From: Chloroflexota bacterium
GTDB lineage: Bacteria > Chloroflexota > Chloroflexia > Thermomicrobiales > UBA6265
Assembly (NCBI GenBank): GCA_023392645.1
Contig: JAEVYR010000018.1
Span: 1 to 9,573, forward strand
Length of the DNA: 9,573 bases
Direction: 5' to 3'
This document shows positions 1 through 6,337 of the stretch, piece after piece. A program made the translations under genes and the position numbers. Within the stretch, counting starts at the first letter, position 1. Each line of letters opens with the position of its first letter. The notes under the pieces were generated by a model that did no database searches, had not been told where the DNA came from, and saw only the letters and a program-made list of their open reading frames with translations.

Positions 1-410
1 GCAAGGGGCTGGTGATGCTGGTCGGCGTCGGAGCCGACGACGGCGCCGGGCTCGTCCCGACGATGTGCGAAAAGGTCGCGAACCTGCGCATCTTCGACGA
101 TGAGACCGGCGTCATGAACCGATCCCCGCTCGACCTGCTCGCCGCGGGCGAGACGCCGGGTATGCTGGTGGTCTCGCAGTTCACGCTGTACGGTGATCTG
201 CGCAAGGGGCGCCGTCCGAGCTGGAGCCACGCCGCCCGACCCGACCACGCCGCGCCGCTGATCGACGCCTGCGCCGAATGGTTCAGGGACGCGGGGTTCA
301 CGGTGGGAACGGGTGTTTTCGGCGCCGAGATGCAGGTGGCGCTGGTCAACGACGGTCCGGTAACGCTCTGGCTCGATTCCGACGACCTGAAGCGCCCACG
401 CGGGTCATAG
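1..410 (+). CDS. dtd: D-aminoacyl-tRNA deacylase (DTD), 5'-truncated by the window edge
   Basis: The reading frame is open from base 3 to the TAG at 408-410 (135 codons present). The first visible residues, KGLVMLVGV, match the start of the first conserved beta-strand region of DTD, so about two dozen N-terminal residues lie outside the window. The internal GTG/ATG at 12-17 are therefore not the start. Both DTD signatures are visible: SQFTLYGD followed by a basic KGRRPS segment, and near the C terminus NDGPVT (the NxGPxT motif that faces the active site across the homodimer). The enzyme hydrolyses D-aminoacyl-tRNAs (and glycine mischarged on tRNA-Ala), a cytoplasmic proofreading step in translation. 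The protein ends with a short polar tail (DSDDLKRPRGS) beyond the usual end of the fold. Family assignment is secure; the true start cannot be seen. The next gene follows on the same strand after 54 bp. Confidence 0.95.
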   Translation, partial: KGLVMLVGVGADDGAGLVPTMCEKVANLRIFDDETGVMNRSPLDLLAAGETPGMLVVSQFTLYGDLRKGRRPSWSHAARPDHAAPLIDACAEWFRDAGFTVGTGVFGAEMQVALVNDGPVTLWLDSDDLKRPRGS

Positions 411-464
411 CGTCGGCTGTGGATCGACACGATCCTGCCGGCCGCCACACGGGAGCTCGACGTC

Positions 465-1010
465 ATGTCCGATCGCGAGGACACATCGAATCTGCCACCG
501 ATCCCGGACGGCGGGCTGAGCGATGCAATGCCGGACTGGCTGAGACGCCCGCCGGCGTGGCGCGCGCTGCCCGACCGCGACGTGTCGATGCCGGAGCCGG
601 AGAACGACGCCGAACTTCCGGAGCCGGACGATTCCGTCATCGATCCGCGCACCTTCCTGAGCGACGACGACCTGCCCGCGTGGCTGAAGAACCTCGGTCA
701 CGGACGTACCATCCGCGCTGAGGGTGCAGGCGAGGATGTCGTGCCCGAAGACGCAGGCCATCAACCGGCCACGGAAACGTCGCGTGTCGATCGACGTCCC
801 GAGGCGAGCCCGTCGCGGTTCGTGCCGGCCACCCCGCCCGCCGTGTCCATCGCGTCGAGCTCGAACGGCTCCGTTCGGGGAGGCACCTCCGAGCGCCCGC
901 CATCGCCGGCCGTCTCACCGTCGCCTGCCTGGCAGGGCGCCTGGATCGTCGCGCTGCTTGCGGCACTGCTCGTCGTCGCCATCGCCGTCATTGTCGTTCT
1001 CGTGCTCTAA
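465..1010 (+). CDS. Tail-anchored acidic protein with PDWL/PAWL motifs, unknown function
   Basis: This encodes 181 residues, starting at an ATG with GGGAG at 451-455, nine bases upstream. Residues 1-100 are rich in Asp, Glu and Pro and contain two similar short motifs, MPDWLRRP (22-29) and LPAWLKNL (70-77). Residues about 100-157 are a low-complexity Pro/Ser/Thr/Arg linker. Residues 158-181 form one very hydrophobic helix of Ala, Val, Ile and Leu that runs to the last residue, so nothing would project beyond the membrane. There is no N-terminal signal sequence, so the expected topology is a cytoplasmic domain held by a C-terminal anchor. I do not recognise a named family; similar 'PDWL' acidic proteins with a terminal membrane helix are, as I recall, frequent in Chloroflexota. 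It follows dtd by 54 bp and may be cotranscribed with it, and it converges with the DUF255 gene 35 bp away. That it is a real gene is supported by the ribosome binding site and the clean membrane segment; function is unknown. Confidence 0.8.
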   Translation: MSDREDTSNLPPIPDGGLSDAMPDWLRRPPAWRALPDRDVSMPEPENDAELPEPDDSVIDPRTFLSDDDLPAWLKNLGHGRTIRAEGAGEDVVPEDAGHQPATETSRVDRRPEASPSRFVPATPPAVSIASSSNGSVRGGTSERPPSPAVSPSPAWQGAWIVALLAALLVVAIAVIVVLVL

Positions 1011-1045
1011 CGACAAGCCGGCCGCCACAGGGTGCTCCCAACGCA

Positions 1046-3118
1046 TCATCCGGATGCGATTTGAGACTCCATCTCCGCCAGCCGCTCGTTGAGATCGGCG
1101 GGCGATATCGCCGGCAGCATGCAGGCGCCTTCCCGGCAGAGCCACGCCGCGCTGGCGTCGTCCCTGGCGCGCCTGTCTCGCAGCACCGGGAAGCGTTGCA
1201 GCATCGACTCGTCCAGCCCCGGCGTCGCATGGGCGATCACCAGGTTGGGGCTGGGATACCTCAGCGCCGCCCGCGTCAGGCGGGTGTGTCCGGGCGATCG
1301 CGGGTCCCCGCCGACCACGAGCGTGTATGCCGGCGTCGCCAACCGCTCGGCGACCGCCAGGTAGCGGCCGAAGCCCATCGGGTGTCGCTCCATCAGCGCG
1401 CCCATGTTCGTCACCAGCTCGGTTGCCCGGTCGACCAGCTCGCGCCGGTCGGTGAGCGTGCCGAGCGTCAGCAGCACATCGGCCGCGACGGCATTGCCGG
1501 AGGGCGTGGCGTTGTCCTGGATCGATTGCGGCCGGATGGCGAGCGCATCGCTGCCGTGCGGCGTGTCGTAAAAGCCAGGACCGTCGTCGCGGCCGAAGTC
1601 CGCGATGGCGATGTCCATTAGGTTTGCCGCTTCCACGAGCCAGCGGATGTCGCCGTCGGCCTGGTGGAGGTGGATGAGCCCTTCGGCGAGGAAGGTATAG
1701 TCCTCCAGCACGCCGTTCCCGCGCCGCTCGCCTTGCCGAGTCGTGCGCCACAGGCGCCCGTCGCCGTCGCGAGCCGCGTCGAGCAGGTGCGTTGCCGACT
1801 GCCGGGCGGCATCGATGAAGCTTGGCAGGCCGAGCGTCGAACCCGCGAGCGCGAGTGCGCCGATCGCTTCGCCGTTCCACGCCGTCACGACCTTGTCGTC
1901 CAGCGCCGGACGCGACCGGCGGTCGCGATGTGCGCGCAGAATCGTCTCGCCGGCATCCAGCAACGCCGCGACGCGCTCGGCGGGCTGACCGGTACGGTCG
2001 GCGATCGCATCCAGCGTTGCGGCGAGGGTGAGCACGTTCTCGCCCTCGAAGTTGCCGCCGGGGGTGATGCCGAAGAGCTCACGGACCACGGCGGCGTGGT
2101 CAGGCGGCAGGATCGCGTCGATCTCGCGATCCTCCCAGACGTAGTAGGCGCCCTCGCGGCCTTCGCTGTCGGCGTCCAGCGCCGAGGCGAAACCACCGCC
2201 GGGGAGCCGCATCTCGCGCAGCAGCCACTGGCCGGTGTCGATCACAACCTGGGCATAGCGCGCGGTACCGGCCGCGATCCAGGCGTCGAGATAGACGCGC
2301 ATCAGTTGCGCGTTGTCGTACAGCATCTTCTCGAAATGGGGGACGGTCCACGTACCGTCGACGGTGTAGCGGGCGAAGCCACCGCCGAGATGATCGTGGA
2401 TGCCGCCAGCCGCCATCCGGTCCAGCGTGGTCGTGAGCATGGTCCGGGCGGTGGCGTCGCCGGTGCGCTCGCAGCGTCGGCTCAGGAACTCGAGCGTCGG
2501 CGTCTGCGGGAACTTCGGCGCGCCGCCGAAGCCACCCCACTCGGGGTCGAACGCGCCTTCGAGCTGGGCGAGCGCCGCCGCGCCGGGATCGGTGCCGCCG
2601 GCTGCCGAAATCGGTTGCTCCTGTTCGCGCAGGAAGCCAAGCACGCGGTCGGCATTTTCGAGGAGCTTCTCGCGATCGTTGATCCAAGCCTGGTGGAGGG
2701 TTTCGAGCACGCGCGGGAAGCCCGGCAGCCCGCGCATGTCGGACGGTGGCCAATAGGTGCCGCCGAAGAAGGGGATGCCGTCGGGGGTCGCGAATACATT
2801 CAGGGGCCAGCCACCGGATCCGGTCATGCCCTGCACGGCCGACATGAAGACCGAATCGACATCCGGCCGCTCCTCCCGATCGACCTTGACGTTGACGAAC
2901 CATTCGTTCATCAGCCCGGCGATCTCCGGGTTTTCGAACGATTCGTGCGCCATCACGTGGCACCAGTGGCACGACGCGTAACCGATGCTGACGAAGAGCG
3001 GCTTCTGTTGACGCTTCGCCTCGGCGAGAGCCTCGTCGGACCATGGCCACCAGTCGACCGGGTTGTCCCGGTGCTGTTGCAGGTAGGGGCTTGGCTCGGC
3101 GGCGAGTCGGTTGCTCAT
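1046..3118 (-). CDS. DUF255 / YyaL-type thioredoxin-domain protein (SSP411-like)
   Basis: This encodes 690 residues, the usual full length for the family (bacterial YyaL, human SPATA20). The N terminus carries the family hallmark NRLAAEPSPYLQQH...NPVDWWPW (residues 3-26). It is followed by a thioredoxin-like domain with the CxxC pair C50-H-W-C53 inside SIGYASCHWCHVM, then VKVDREERPDVD (78-89) and GGWPLNVF...GTYWPP (102-125). The rest (about 180-690) fits the (alpha/alpha)6-barrel region related to sugar epimerases and glycosidases, with GGIHDHLGGGFARYTVD and the PHFEKMLYDNAQL segment. The substrate is not established; a redox or carbohydrate-related role is suggested by the two domains. There is no signal peptide, so it is probably cytoplasmic. 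The start is supported by AGGGAGA at 3125-3131, six bases before the ATG. It is transcribed divergently from the YsnF-like gene at 3218. Identity of the family is very clear; biochemical role is open. Confidence 0.95.
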   Translation of the reverse strand: MSNRLAAEPSPYLQQHRDNPVDWWPWSDEALAEAKRQQKPLFVSIGYASCHWCHVMAHESFENPEIAGLMNEWFVNVKVDREERPDVDSVFMSAVQGMTGSGGWPLNVFATPDGIPFFGGTYWPPSDMRGLPGFPRVLETLHQAWINDREKLLENADRVLGFLREQEQPISAAGGTDPGAAALAQLEGAFDPEWGGFGGAPKFPQTPTLEFLSRRCERTGDATARTMLTTTLDRMAAGGIHDHLGGGFARYTVDGTWTVPHFEKMLYDNAQLMRVYLDAWIAAGTARYAQVVIDTGQWLLREMRLPGGGFASALDADSEGREGAYYVWEDREIDAILPPDHAAVVRELFGITPGGNFEGENVLTLAATLDAIADRTGQPAERVAALLDAGETILRAHRDRRSRPALDDKVVTAWNGEAIGALALAGSTLGLPSFIDAARQSATHLLDAARDGDGRLWRTTRQGERRGNGVLEDYTFLAEGLIHLHQADGDIRWLVEAANLMDIAIADFGRDDGPGFYDTPHGSDALAIRPQSIQDNATPSGNAVAADVLLTLGTLTDRRELVDRATELVTNMGALMERHPMGFGRYLAVAERLATPAYTLVVGGDPRSPGHTRLTRAALRYPSPNLVIAHATPGLDESMLQRFPVLRDRRARDDASAAWLCREGACMLPAISPADLNERLAEMESQIASG

Positions 3119-3158
3119 GGGCGGTCTCCCTGGACGTCACGCGATGCTTTCGAGGCGT

Positions 3159-3177
3159 GGCATGACCATTGCATGCC
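3159..3177. promoter_or_regulatory. Palindrome at the centre of the divergent spacer (candidate operator)
   Basis: GGCATG and CATGCC form a perfect 6-bp inverted repeat around a 7-base spacer. Its centre (3168) is 50 bp from both the ATG at 3118 (minus strand) and the ATG at 3218 (plus strand). The position suits an operator shared by the DUF255 gene and the YsnF-like gene, but a 6-bp arm can occur by chance. I could not find convincing -35/-10 boxes in this 99-bp spacer. Confidence 0.3.
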
Positions 3178-3217
3178 GGCACTGTAGCAAACAGTCGTCT
3201 TCGATCAGGAGCACAAC

Positions 3218-3844
3218 ATGGATCGCATCGAGTTCAACGACGGCGCGCGCGTGATCGGCGCGGACGGTGTCGCGATCGGTACCGTCCACATGGTCGCTGC
3301 CGCAAGTCAGCCGCCAAGGCTGCTCGTTCGGCTGGAGGACAGCGGCGAGACCGTGGGGATTCCCCTGGCCGACGTGGATCTCCGGCGATCCTCGTCGAGC
3401 GAGGTGCGCCTGGCGGTTTCCGGAGCCGACGTGCTGCGGTCGGCGAAGGAGACGGTGGAGCGGGACGAGGGACACATGACAATCCCGGTTTACGGCGAGG
3501 AACTGGTGCCGCGGGTGCATGAGGAGCCGCAGGGGCGCGTGTTCATCCGCAAGCGAGTCGAGACGTATCCCGTCGAGGAGCAGGTCGAGCTGGAGCGCGA
3601 GGTGGTCGATGTCGAGCGCACACCGGTCGGGGAGGACGTCGATGACATCCCGCCGGTGCGCCAGGAGGGCGACACGACGATCGTGCCGGTGGTTGAGGAG
3701 ATCCTGGTGGTCGAGAAGCGCCTGCGGCTGGTCGAGGAGGTGCGGATCACGAAGCGAGCGGAAACGACGACGGAGACGATCCGTGACGAGCTTCGCCGCG
3801 AGGTGATCGACGTCGACGAGGAACGCGAGAAGGACCGCCCGTAG
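3218..3844 (+). CDS. YsnF/AvaK-type stress protein (DUF2382) with PRC-like N terminus
   Basis: This encodes 208 residues. AGGAG at 3207-3211 lies six bases before the ATG. Residues 1-57 resemble a short PRC-barrel-like module (DGARVIGADGVAIGTVHMV...LLVRLED...VGIPLADVDL). Residues about 87-200 are the DUF2382/YsnF region: alternating charged strands beginning MTIPVYGEELVPRVHEE, then FIRKRVETYPVEEQVELEREVVDVERTPVG, a second strand set TTIVPVVEEILVVEKRLRLVEEVRITKR, and a charged C-terminal stretch ending REVIDVDEEREKDRP. Val, Glu and Arg dominate and there is no signal peptide or membrane helix, so it should be soluble and cytoplasmic. The family is associated with general or oxidative stress in Bacillus and others, but its molecular role is not known. 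It faces a second protein of the same family at 4044-4847, with a stem-loop between them. The family call is confident, the function is not. Confidence 0.88.
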   Translation: MDRIEFNDGARVIGADGVAIGTVHMVAAASQPPRLLVRLEDSGETVGIPLADVDLRRSSSSEVRLAVSGADVLRSAKETVERDEGHMTIPVYGEELVPRVHEEPQGRVFIRKRVETYPVEEQVELEREVVDVERTPVGEDVDDIPPVRQEGDTTIVPVVEEILVVEKRLRLVEEVRITKRAETTTETIRDELRREVIDVDEEREKDRP

Positions 3845-3934
3845 CGCCTGCCGTCGTGCGGCATTCGTGCGAAAGCGACGCGTAGCCCCGCCGTACCACA
3901 CCACCCGCGATCCAATGCGGTTTCCAGGATTCGG

Positions 3935-3940
3935 TATAAC
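3935..3940 (+). promoter_or_regulatory. Isolated -10-like hexamer TATAAC
   Basis: TATAAC (five of six matches to the bacterial -10 consensus) stands in the otherwise GC-rich spacer between two convergent genes. About 65-70 bases downstream is the stem-loop at 3981-4012. No good -35 hexamer lies 16-18 bases upstream (the bases there read CCAATG/ATGCGG), so this is at most a weak promoter for a short untranslated transcript. Confidence 0.15.
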
Positions 3941-3980
3941 AGGCGCGGCCCGACGAAAGATCCGGTCCCGTCATGGCGCG

Positions 3981-4012
3981 ACACGGGGGCTTCCGGTCGG
4001 AAGCCCCCGTGT
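3981..4012. terminator. Bidirectional stem-loop terminator between convergent genes
   Basis: Two perfectly complementary 14-base arms (3981-3994 and 3999-4012) with a run of five G facing five C enclose the tetraloop GGTC. It lies between the ends of the two convergent DUF2382 genes (3844 and 4044), so it can serve both. Neither side has a clear T-run (the plus-strand continuation is TATCTGTCATG), which is common for hairpin terminators in GC-rich genomes; termination efficiency is inferred. Confidence 0.8.
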
Positions 4013-4043
4013 ATCTGTCATGTCATGAACGACCGGGCCGAGG

Positions 4044-4847
4044 TTAGCGGCGGCGCGTATCGTCTTCCACGACGTCGTCGTCGACGGTCACCTCTTCGCG
4101 GCGGACGGTATCGGTGACGTGCTCGGTGTGCTGTTCGGCAGTCTTGTCGATATCGACTTCGCCGACCACGCGGGTGCGCTTCGCGACATCGACCTCCTCG
4201 CCGCTGACCGGCACCTCGATCGTGCCTTCCTGGAAGGCATCCTCGCCCGGCGCCACGTCGCGGTCGACATTGCGGCGCGTCACCTCAACATGCTCCTCGG
4301 TCACCGGTACGTCGATCGACGCTTCGTCGGTGACCACGTCCTTGTTGACCTGGACGGAGCCGCGGTCGACCTCGCGCGTACCGGCGACGAGGTCCTCCTC
4401 GTGTACCGGCACGCTCACGTGGTCGGTATCGGTGGCTGCCGCGGTGCGGTCGACACGGTTCGCATTCATGTCCGCGTCAGCCAGCCCTCGCCCTTCGAGG
4501 TCGGCATCGCCGCCCGGACCCGATGTGGTATCCACCTCCACCAGGTCGTCGCGCCGGTCTCCGACCGACGTGCCGGCGAGTGTCGTCGTGTCCCAGGCAC
4601 CGGCGTCCGGCTCGGTGGTCCAGTCCTGCGAGAGAACTTCGTCCTTGGTGTAGGCGAGGTAGATGTTCTCCTCGTCGAAGTTGGCGACGGCGTTTCGCGG
4701 GATGAAATGATCCTCCGGGAAGAAGAAGCCCTTGCGGACGACGAAGTAGTCCCGCTCGACCGCGTCGACTTCTCCGACCTTGTCGCCGTCGGACCCGTAG
4801 ACGTTCATGCCTTCGCGCGGTGTGAACTGCGTAAGCTCGGTGCTCAT
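4044..4847 (-). CDS. PRC-barrel plus DUF2382 (YsnF-type) stress protein
   Basis: This encodes 267 residues starting at the ATG at 4847, chosen because GGAGGG (4853-4858) lies five bases upstream and the PRC domain begins right after it. The frame stays open further upstream, but that extension looks non-coding. Residues about 9-78 form a PRC-barrel (GMNVYGSDGDKVGEVDAVERDYFVVRKGFFFPEDHFIPRNAVANFDEENIYL). Residues 79-141 are an Asp/Thr/Gly-rich, strongly acidic linker. Residues about 143-256 are the DUF2382 domain with three successive VPV-strand units: VPVHEEDLVAG (147), VPVTEEHVEVTRR (180) and VPVSGEEVDVAKR (212). A VDIDKTAEQHTEHVTDTVRREEV segment follows. The architecture is the classic one of bacterial YsnF/AvaK-like proteins; soluble and cytoplasmic. 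These proteins are linked with stress in several bacteria, but no activity is established. It converges with the related, shorter gene at 3218-3844. Confidence 0.92.
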   Translation of the reverse strand: MSTELTQFTPREGMNVYGSDGDKVGEVDAVERDYFVVRKGFFFPEDHFIPRNAVANFDEENIYLAYTKDEVLSQDWTTEPDAGAWDTTTLAGTSVGDRRDDLVEVDTTSGPGGDADLEGRGLADADMNANRVDRTAAATDTDHVSVPVHEEDLVAGTREVDRGSVQVNKDVVTDEASIDVPVTEEHVEVTRRNVDRDVAPGEDAFQEGTIEVPVSGEEVDVAKRTRVVGEVDIDKTAEQHTEHVTDTVRREEVTVDDDVVEDDTRRR

Positions 4848-4868
4848 GGTGTCCCTCCGTGTGTCTGT

Positions 4869-4903
4869 TTCCGGCAATGGTAGCGTCGGATCTGCTGCCG
4901 GAA
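4869..4903 (-). promoter_or_regulatory. Inverted repeat in the leader of the PRC/DUF2382 gene
   Basis: TTCCGGCA (4869-4876) and TGCCGGAA (4896-4903) are perfect 8-base complements separated by 19 bases, ending 21 bases before the ATG and 10 bases before the Shine-Dalgarno site. It could be an mRNA hairpin next to the ribosome binding site or an operator overlapping the promoter. The 9-mer TGTTTCCGG overlaps its left arm (4866-4874) and recurs once further upstream at 4974-4982 in the same orientation. Function is inferred only. Confidence 0.35.
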
Positions 4904-5018
4904 GATCGTATCGCCACGCGGCGTGATCTCCTGCGCAGAACGCACGGGTAGTGCCACGGTTGTCACCTGGATGTGTTTCCGGACGCAGATCGTGGTGATT
5001 TGGGCGATTCTGACACGA

Positions 5019-5049
5019 CGAAGAGGATCGGCCTGGCCGATCCTCTTCG
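5019..5049 (-). terminator. Stem-loop terminator of the DoxX gene
   Basis: Arms 5019-5032 and 5036-5049 are perfectly complementary (14 bp, CGAAGAGGATCGGC with its complement) around a three-base loop. The hairpin lies 31 bases beyond the TGA/TAG end of the DoxX-family gene at 5081 on the minus strand, and ahead of the leader of the PRC/DUF2382 gene. There is no T-run. The stem is symmetrical and could stop transcription in either direction; only the minus strand has a gene running into it. Confidence 0.75.
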
Positions 5050-5080
5050 GGACGATCTTCGGTTGTCGACCAACCGTTCG

Positions 5081-5938
5081 CTACGCGAACTTGTGCGGAC
5101 GGTTCGTTGGCGTGGGCGTCGCGTCTCGCTTGCCGCCGAGCGCCTCGCCGCGATTCCACGGGGTGCCGAGCATCGGCAGCAGGTAGCGATCCAGACCCCA
5201 CCAGCCAGCGACCTTCCAGCCGAGGACCAGGAAGACGGTGAGGGCGAACATCACCGGGTTCGAGCTGATCGTGCCGGCCAGCATGAAGCTGACGTTCATC
5301 AGCGTGCCGAAGAAGGCCGCGATACCAACCAGGGCGCCGACGATCAGGCCGATGCCGACCAGGAACTCACCGACTGCGATCAACTTCGCGAACCATGTGT
5401 ACCACTCGTGGTCCATCATGTACTGCAGGAAGTCGTGGTACCAGCCGTATGCCGCGCGGCTCGAACCTTCGGGGCCGCCCTGCAGCGCGCCAGTCCAGTA
5501 GCCCTTGAGACCCTCGCCGCCGCTCATCCAGGCATCGCTCTGGAGCTTGTGGTGACCCGCCGCGAGCCATTCCCGACCGAGGTAGAAGCGCAGCGGCAGC
5601 CAGAGAATCGCCAGGTAGCTGTTGCCGAGCAGGAGCCGCCACCACGACGGGTCCTGGATCTGGCCGGGGGTGTCGGTTTCCCGGCCGAGCGAGAGGTCGA
5701 CGCCCTCGTCCGGAATCCGCCGCGCCTGGATGGCCCCCGCGGCGACGATCAGGCCGATGAACAGGTAGGTCCAGAACACGCCGTCAATGAACGATGTCTC
5801 GCCGCGCTCGTTTGTCTGGGAGAACCAGGGGCCGCTCAACTCGAATCGCGTCAGGGTGTCGAAAACGAGGGACATGAGGACGAACAGCGCCACCGCGATG
5901 CCTGTCATCATGTATGTCCCGGTTCGGGTGATACGCAT
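5081..5938 (-). CDS. DoxX family integral membrane protein
   Basis: This encodes 285 residues from the ATG at 5938, chosen because GGAGGT (5944-5949) is five bases upstream; ATGs at 5953 and 5995 would give 19 or fewer extra, poorly conserved residues. Membrane segments are predicted by eye at about 9-27, 52-71, 105-124, 183-202, 203-221 and 228-246. The DoxX core is visible: LPLRFYLGREWLAAGHHKL (115-132), AKLIAVGEFLVGIGLIVGALVGIAAFFG (184-211) and the C-terminal WKVAGWWGLDRYLLP (241-255). Between core helices one and two is an aromatic, Gly-rich loop of about 55 residues, and two helices precede the core, both as I recall usual for the long DoxX proteins of Gram-positive and Chloroflexota bacteria. 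DoxD/DoxX was first described as part of a thiosulfate:quinone oxidoreductase; other members act in oxidative-stress membrane complexes. A specific substrate cannot be assigned. It is a single-gene unit with its own terminator and a long upstream spacer. Confidence 0.92.
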   Translation of the reverse strand: MRITRTGTYMMTGIAVALFVLMSLVFDTLTRFELSGPWFSQTNERGETSFIDGVFWTYLFIGLIVAAGAIQARRIPDEGVDLSLGRETDTPGQIQDPSWWRLLLGNSYLAILWLPLRFYLGREWLAAGHHKLQSDAWMSGGEGLKGYWTGALQGGPEGSSRAAYGWYHDFLQYMMDHEWYTWFAKLIAVGEFLVGIGLIVGALVGIAAFFGTLMNVSFMLAGTISSNPVMFALTVFLVLGWKVAGWWGLDRYLLPMLGTPWNRGEALGGKRDATPTPTNRPHKFA

Positions 5939-5970
5939 CACGCACCTCCGCATCGCCTTTCGGCGTCCTT

Positions 5971-5990
5971 GCGTCCGCAGAGACGGACGC
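5971..5990 (-). promoter_or_regulatory. Leader hairpin upstream of DoxX
   Basis: GCGTCCG and CGGACGC pair perfectly over 7 bp with a six-base loop. On the minus strand it is followed by a 4-bp hairpin with a GAAA tetraloop (within about 5953-5965) and then the GGAGGT site of the DoxX gene. The two hairpins together would form a structured 5' leader. They may influence translation, but no known element was recognised. Confidence 0.35.
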
Positions 5991-6012
5991 TTCATTCCAT
6001 CTCGATGCTCAT

Positions 6013-6094
6013 GTCAGGATGTGAGGGAAGCTCCCGGCGCGCTGTGTCCGCCGGTTTCCTGAGGGGCTCATCGGGCCGGGAGCCTCTCCCTGAC
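6013..6094 (-). promoter_or_regulatory. Large imperfect inverted repeat in the DoxX upstream region
   Basis: GCTCCCGGC (6030-6038) and GCCGGGAGC (6075-6083) are perfect 9-bp complements. Outside them AGGGA and TCCCT can extend the stem with small bulges, and GTCAGG (6013-6018) with CCTGAC (6089-6094) closes the whole 82-base element. Inside, on the minus strand, CCGGCG can pair with CGCCGG, which overlaps the 3' arm of the main stem, so two alternative folds compete. This resembles the layout of an RNA switch or attenuator but matches no class I know. Confidence 0.35.
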
Positions 6095-6102
6095 ACCATC
6101 AA

Positions 6103-6122
6103 GATACCGAGAGGCCGGTATC
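6103..6122. promoter_or_regulatory. 7-bp palindrome, candidate operator
   Basis: GATACCG and CGGTATC are perfect complements around six bases (AGAGGC). The 20-bp size and symmetry suit a dimeric regulator such as a TetR- or GntR-type protein. It lies about 165 bp upstream of the DoxX start and about 260 bp downstream of the response regulator gene, so DoxX is the likely target. No regulator can be named. Confidence 0.25.
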
Positions 6123-6285
6123 AGACGCGTAGAAGCGCCGCCCTCGCCATCACAAAAGCGTGGCAGTTCGGTAATGGGCGACTCAGCTGCTCGTGCTGGT
6201 GGTCATGTCGGCGCAGGGAAGGGAGTTCGCGCTGCGTGTCAACGGTGAAGGCGAGCTGGCACCCTGTGCTCGCTGACCGGTCTCG

Positions 6286-6337
6286 AAAACAATTGCCACG
6301 TCGACCAGGCGCCGCCAGGCGCGCTGAGAAGTGGCAA
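6286..6337 (-). terminator. Rho-independent terminator of the kinase/regulator cluster
   Basis: On the minus strand, TTGCCAC (6337-6331) pairs with GTGGCAA (6299-6293), an inner GCGCC/GGCGC hairpin with a four-base loop folds between them, and the tract TTGTTTT (6292-6286) follows directly. It begins about 40 bases after the stop codon of the response regulator gene. It is the only hairpin in the window with a real T-run. Confidence 0.75.

Noticed and set aside
1011..1045. Terminator between the tail-anchored protein gene and the DUF255 gene
   Set aside because: Only 3-bp stems and no T-run are present in the 35-bp spacer.
1664..3187. 507-codon open frame on the plus strand
   Set aside because: Lies opposite the DUF255 gene, whose family motifs are unmistakable; the protein has no recognisable domain and biased shadow composition typical of GC-rich DNA.
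3845..4043. tRNA gene in the convergent spacer
   Set aside because: No cloverleaf, no GGTTCGANNC T-loop and no CCA end; the only strong structure is the terminator hairpin.
4848..5201. 118-residue N-terminal extension of the PRC/DUF2382 frame
   Set aside because: Crosses the DoxX terminator and lacks a ribosome site; GGAGGG five bases before the ATG at 4847 and the PRC domain start fix the real beginning.
5995..6094. Hammerhead ribozyme or cobalamin riboswitch on the minus strand
   Set aside because: CGATGA and GGAAACC recall parts of these cores, but the invariant CUGAUGA and B12-box sequences and required stems are absent.
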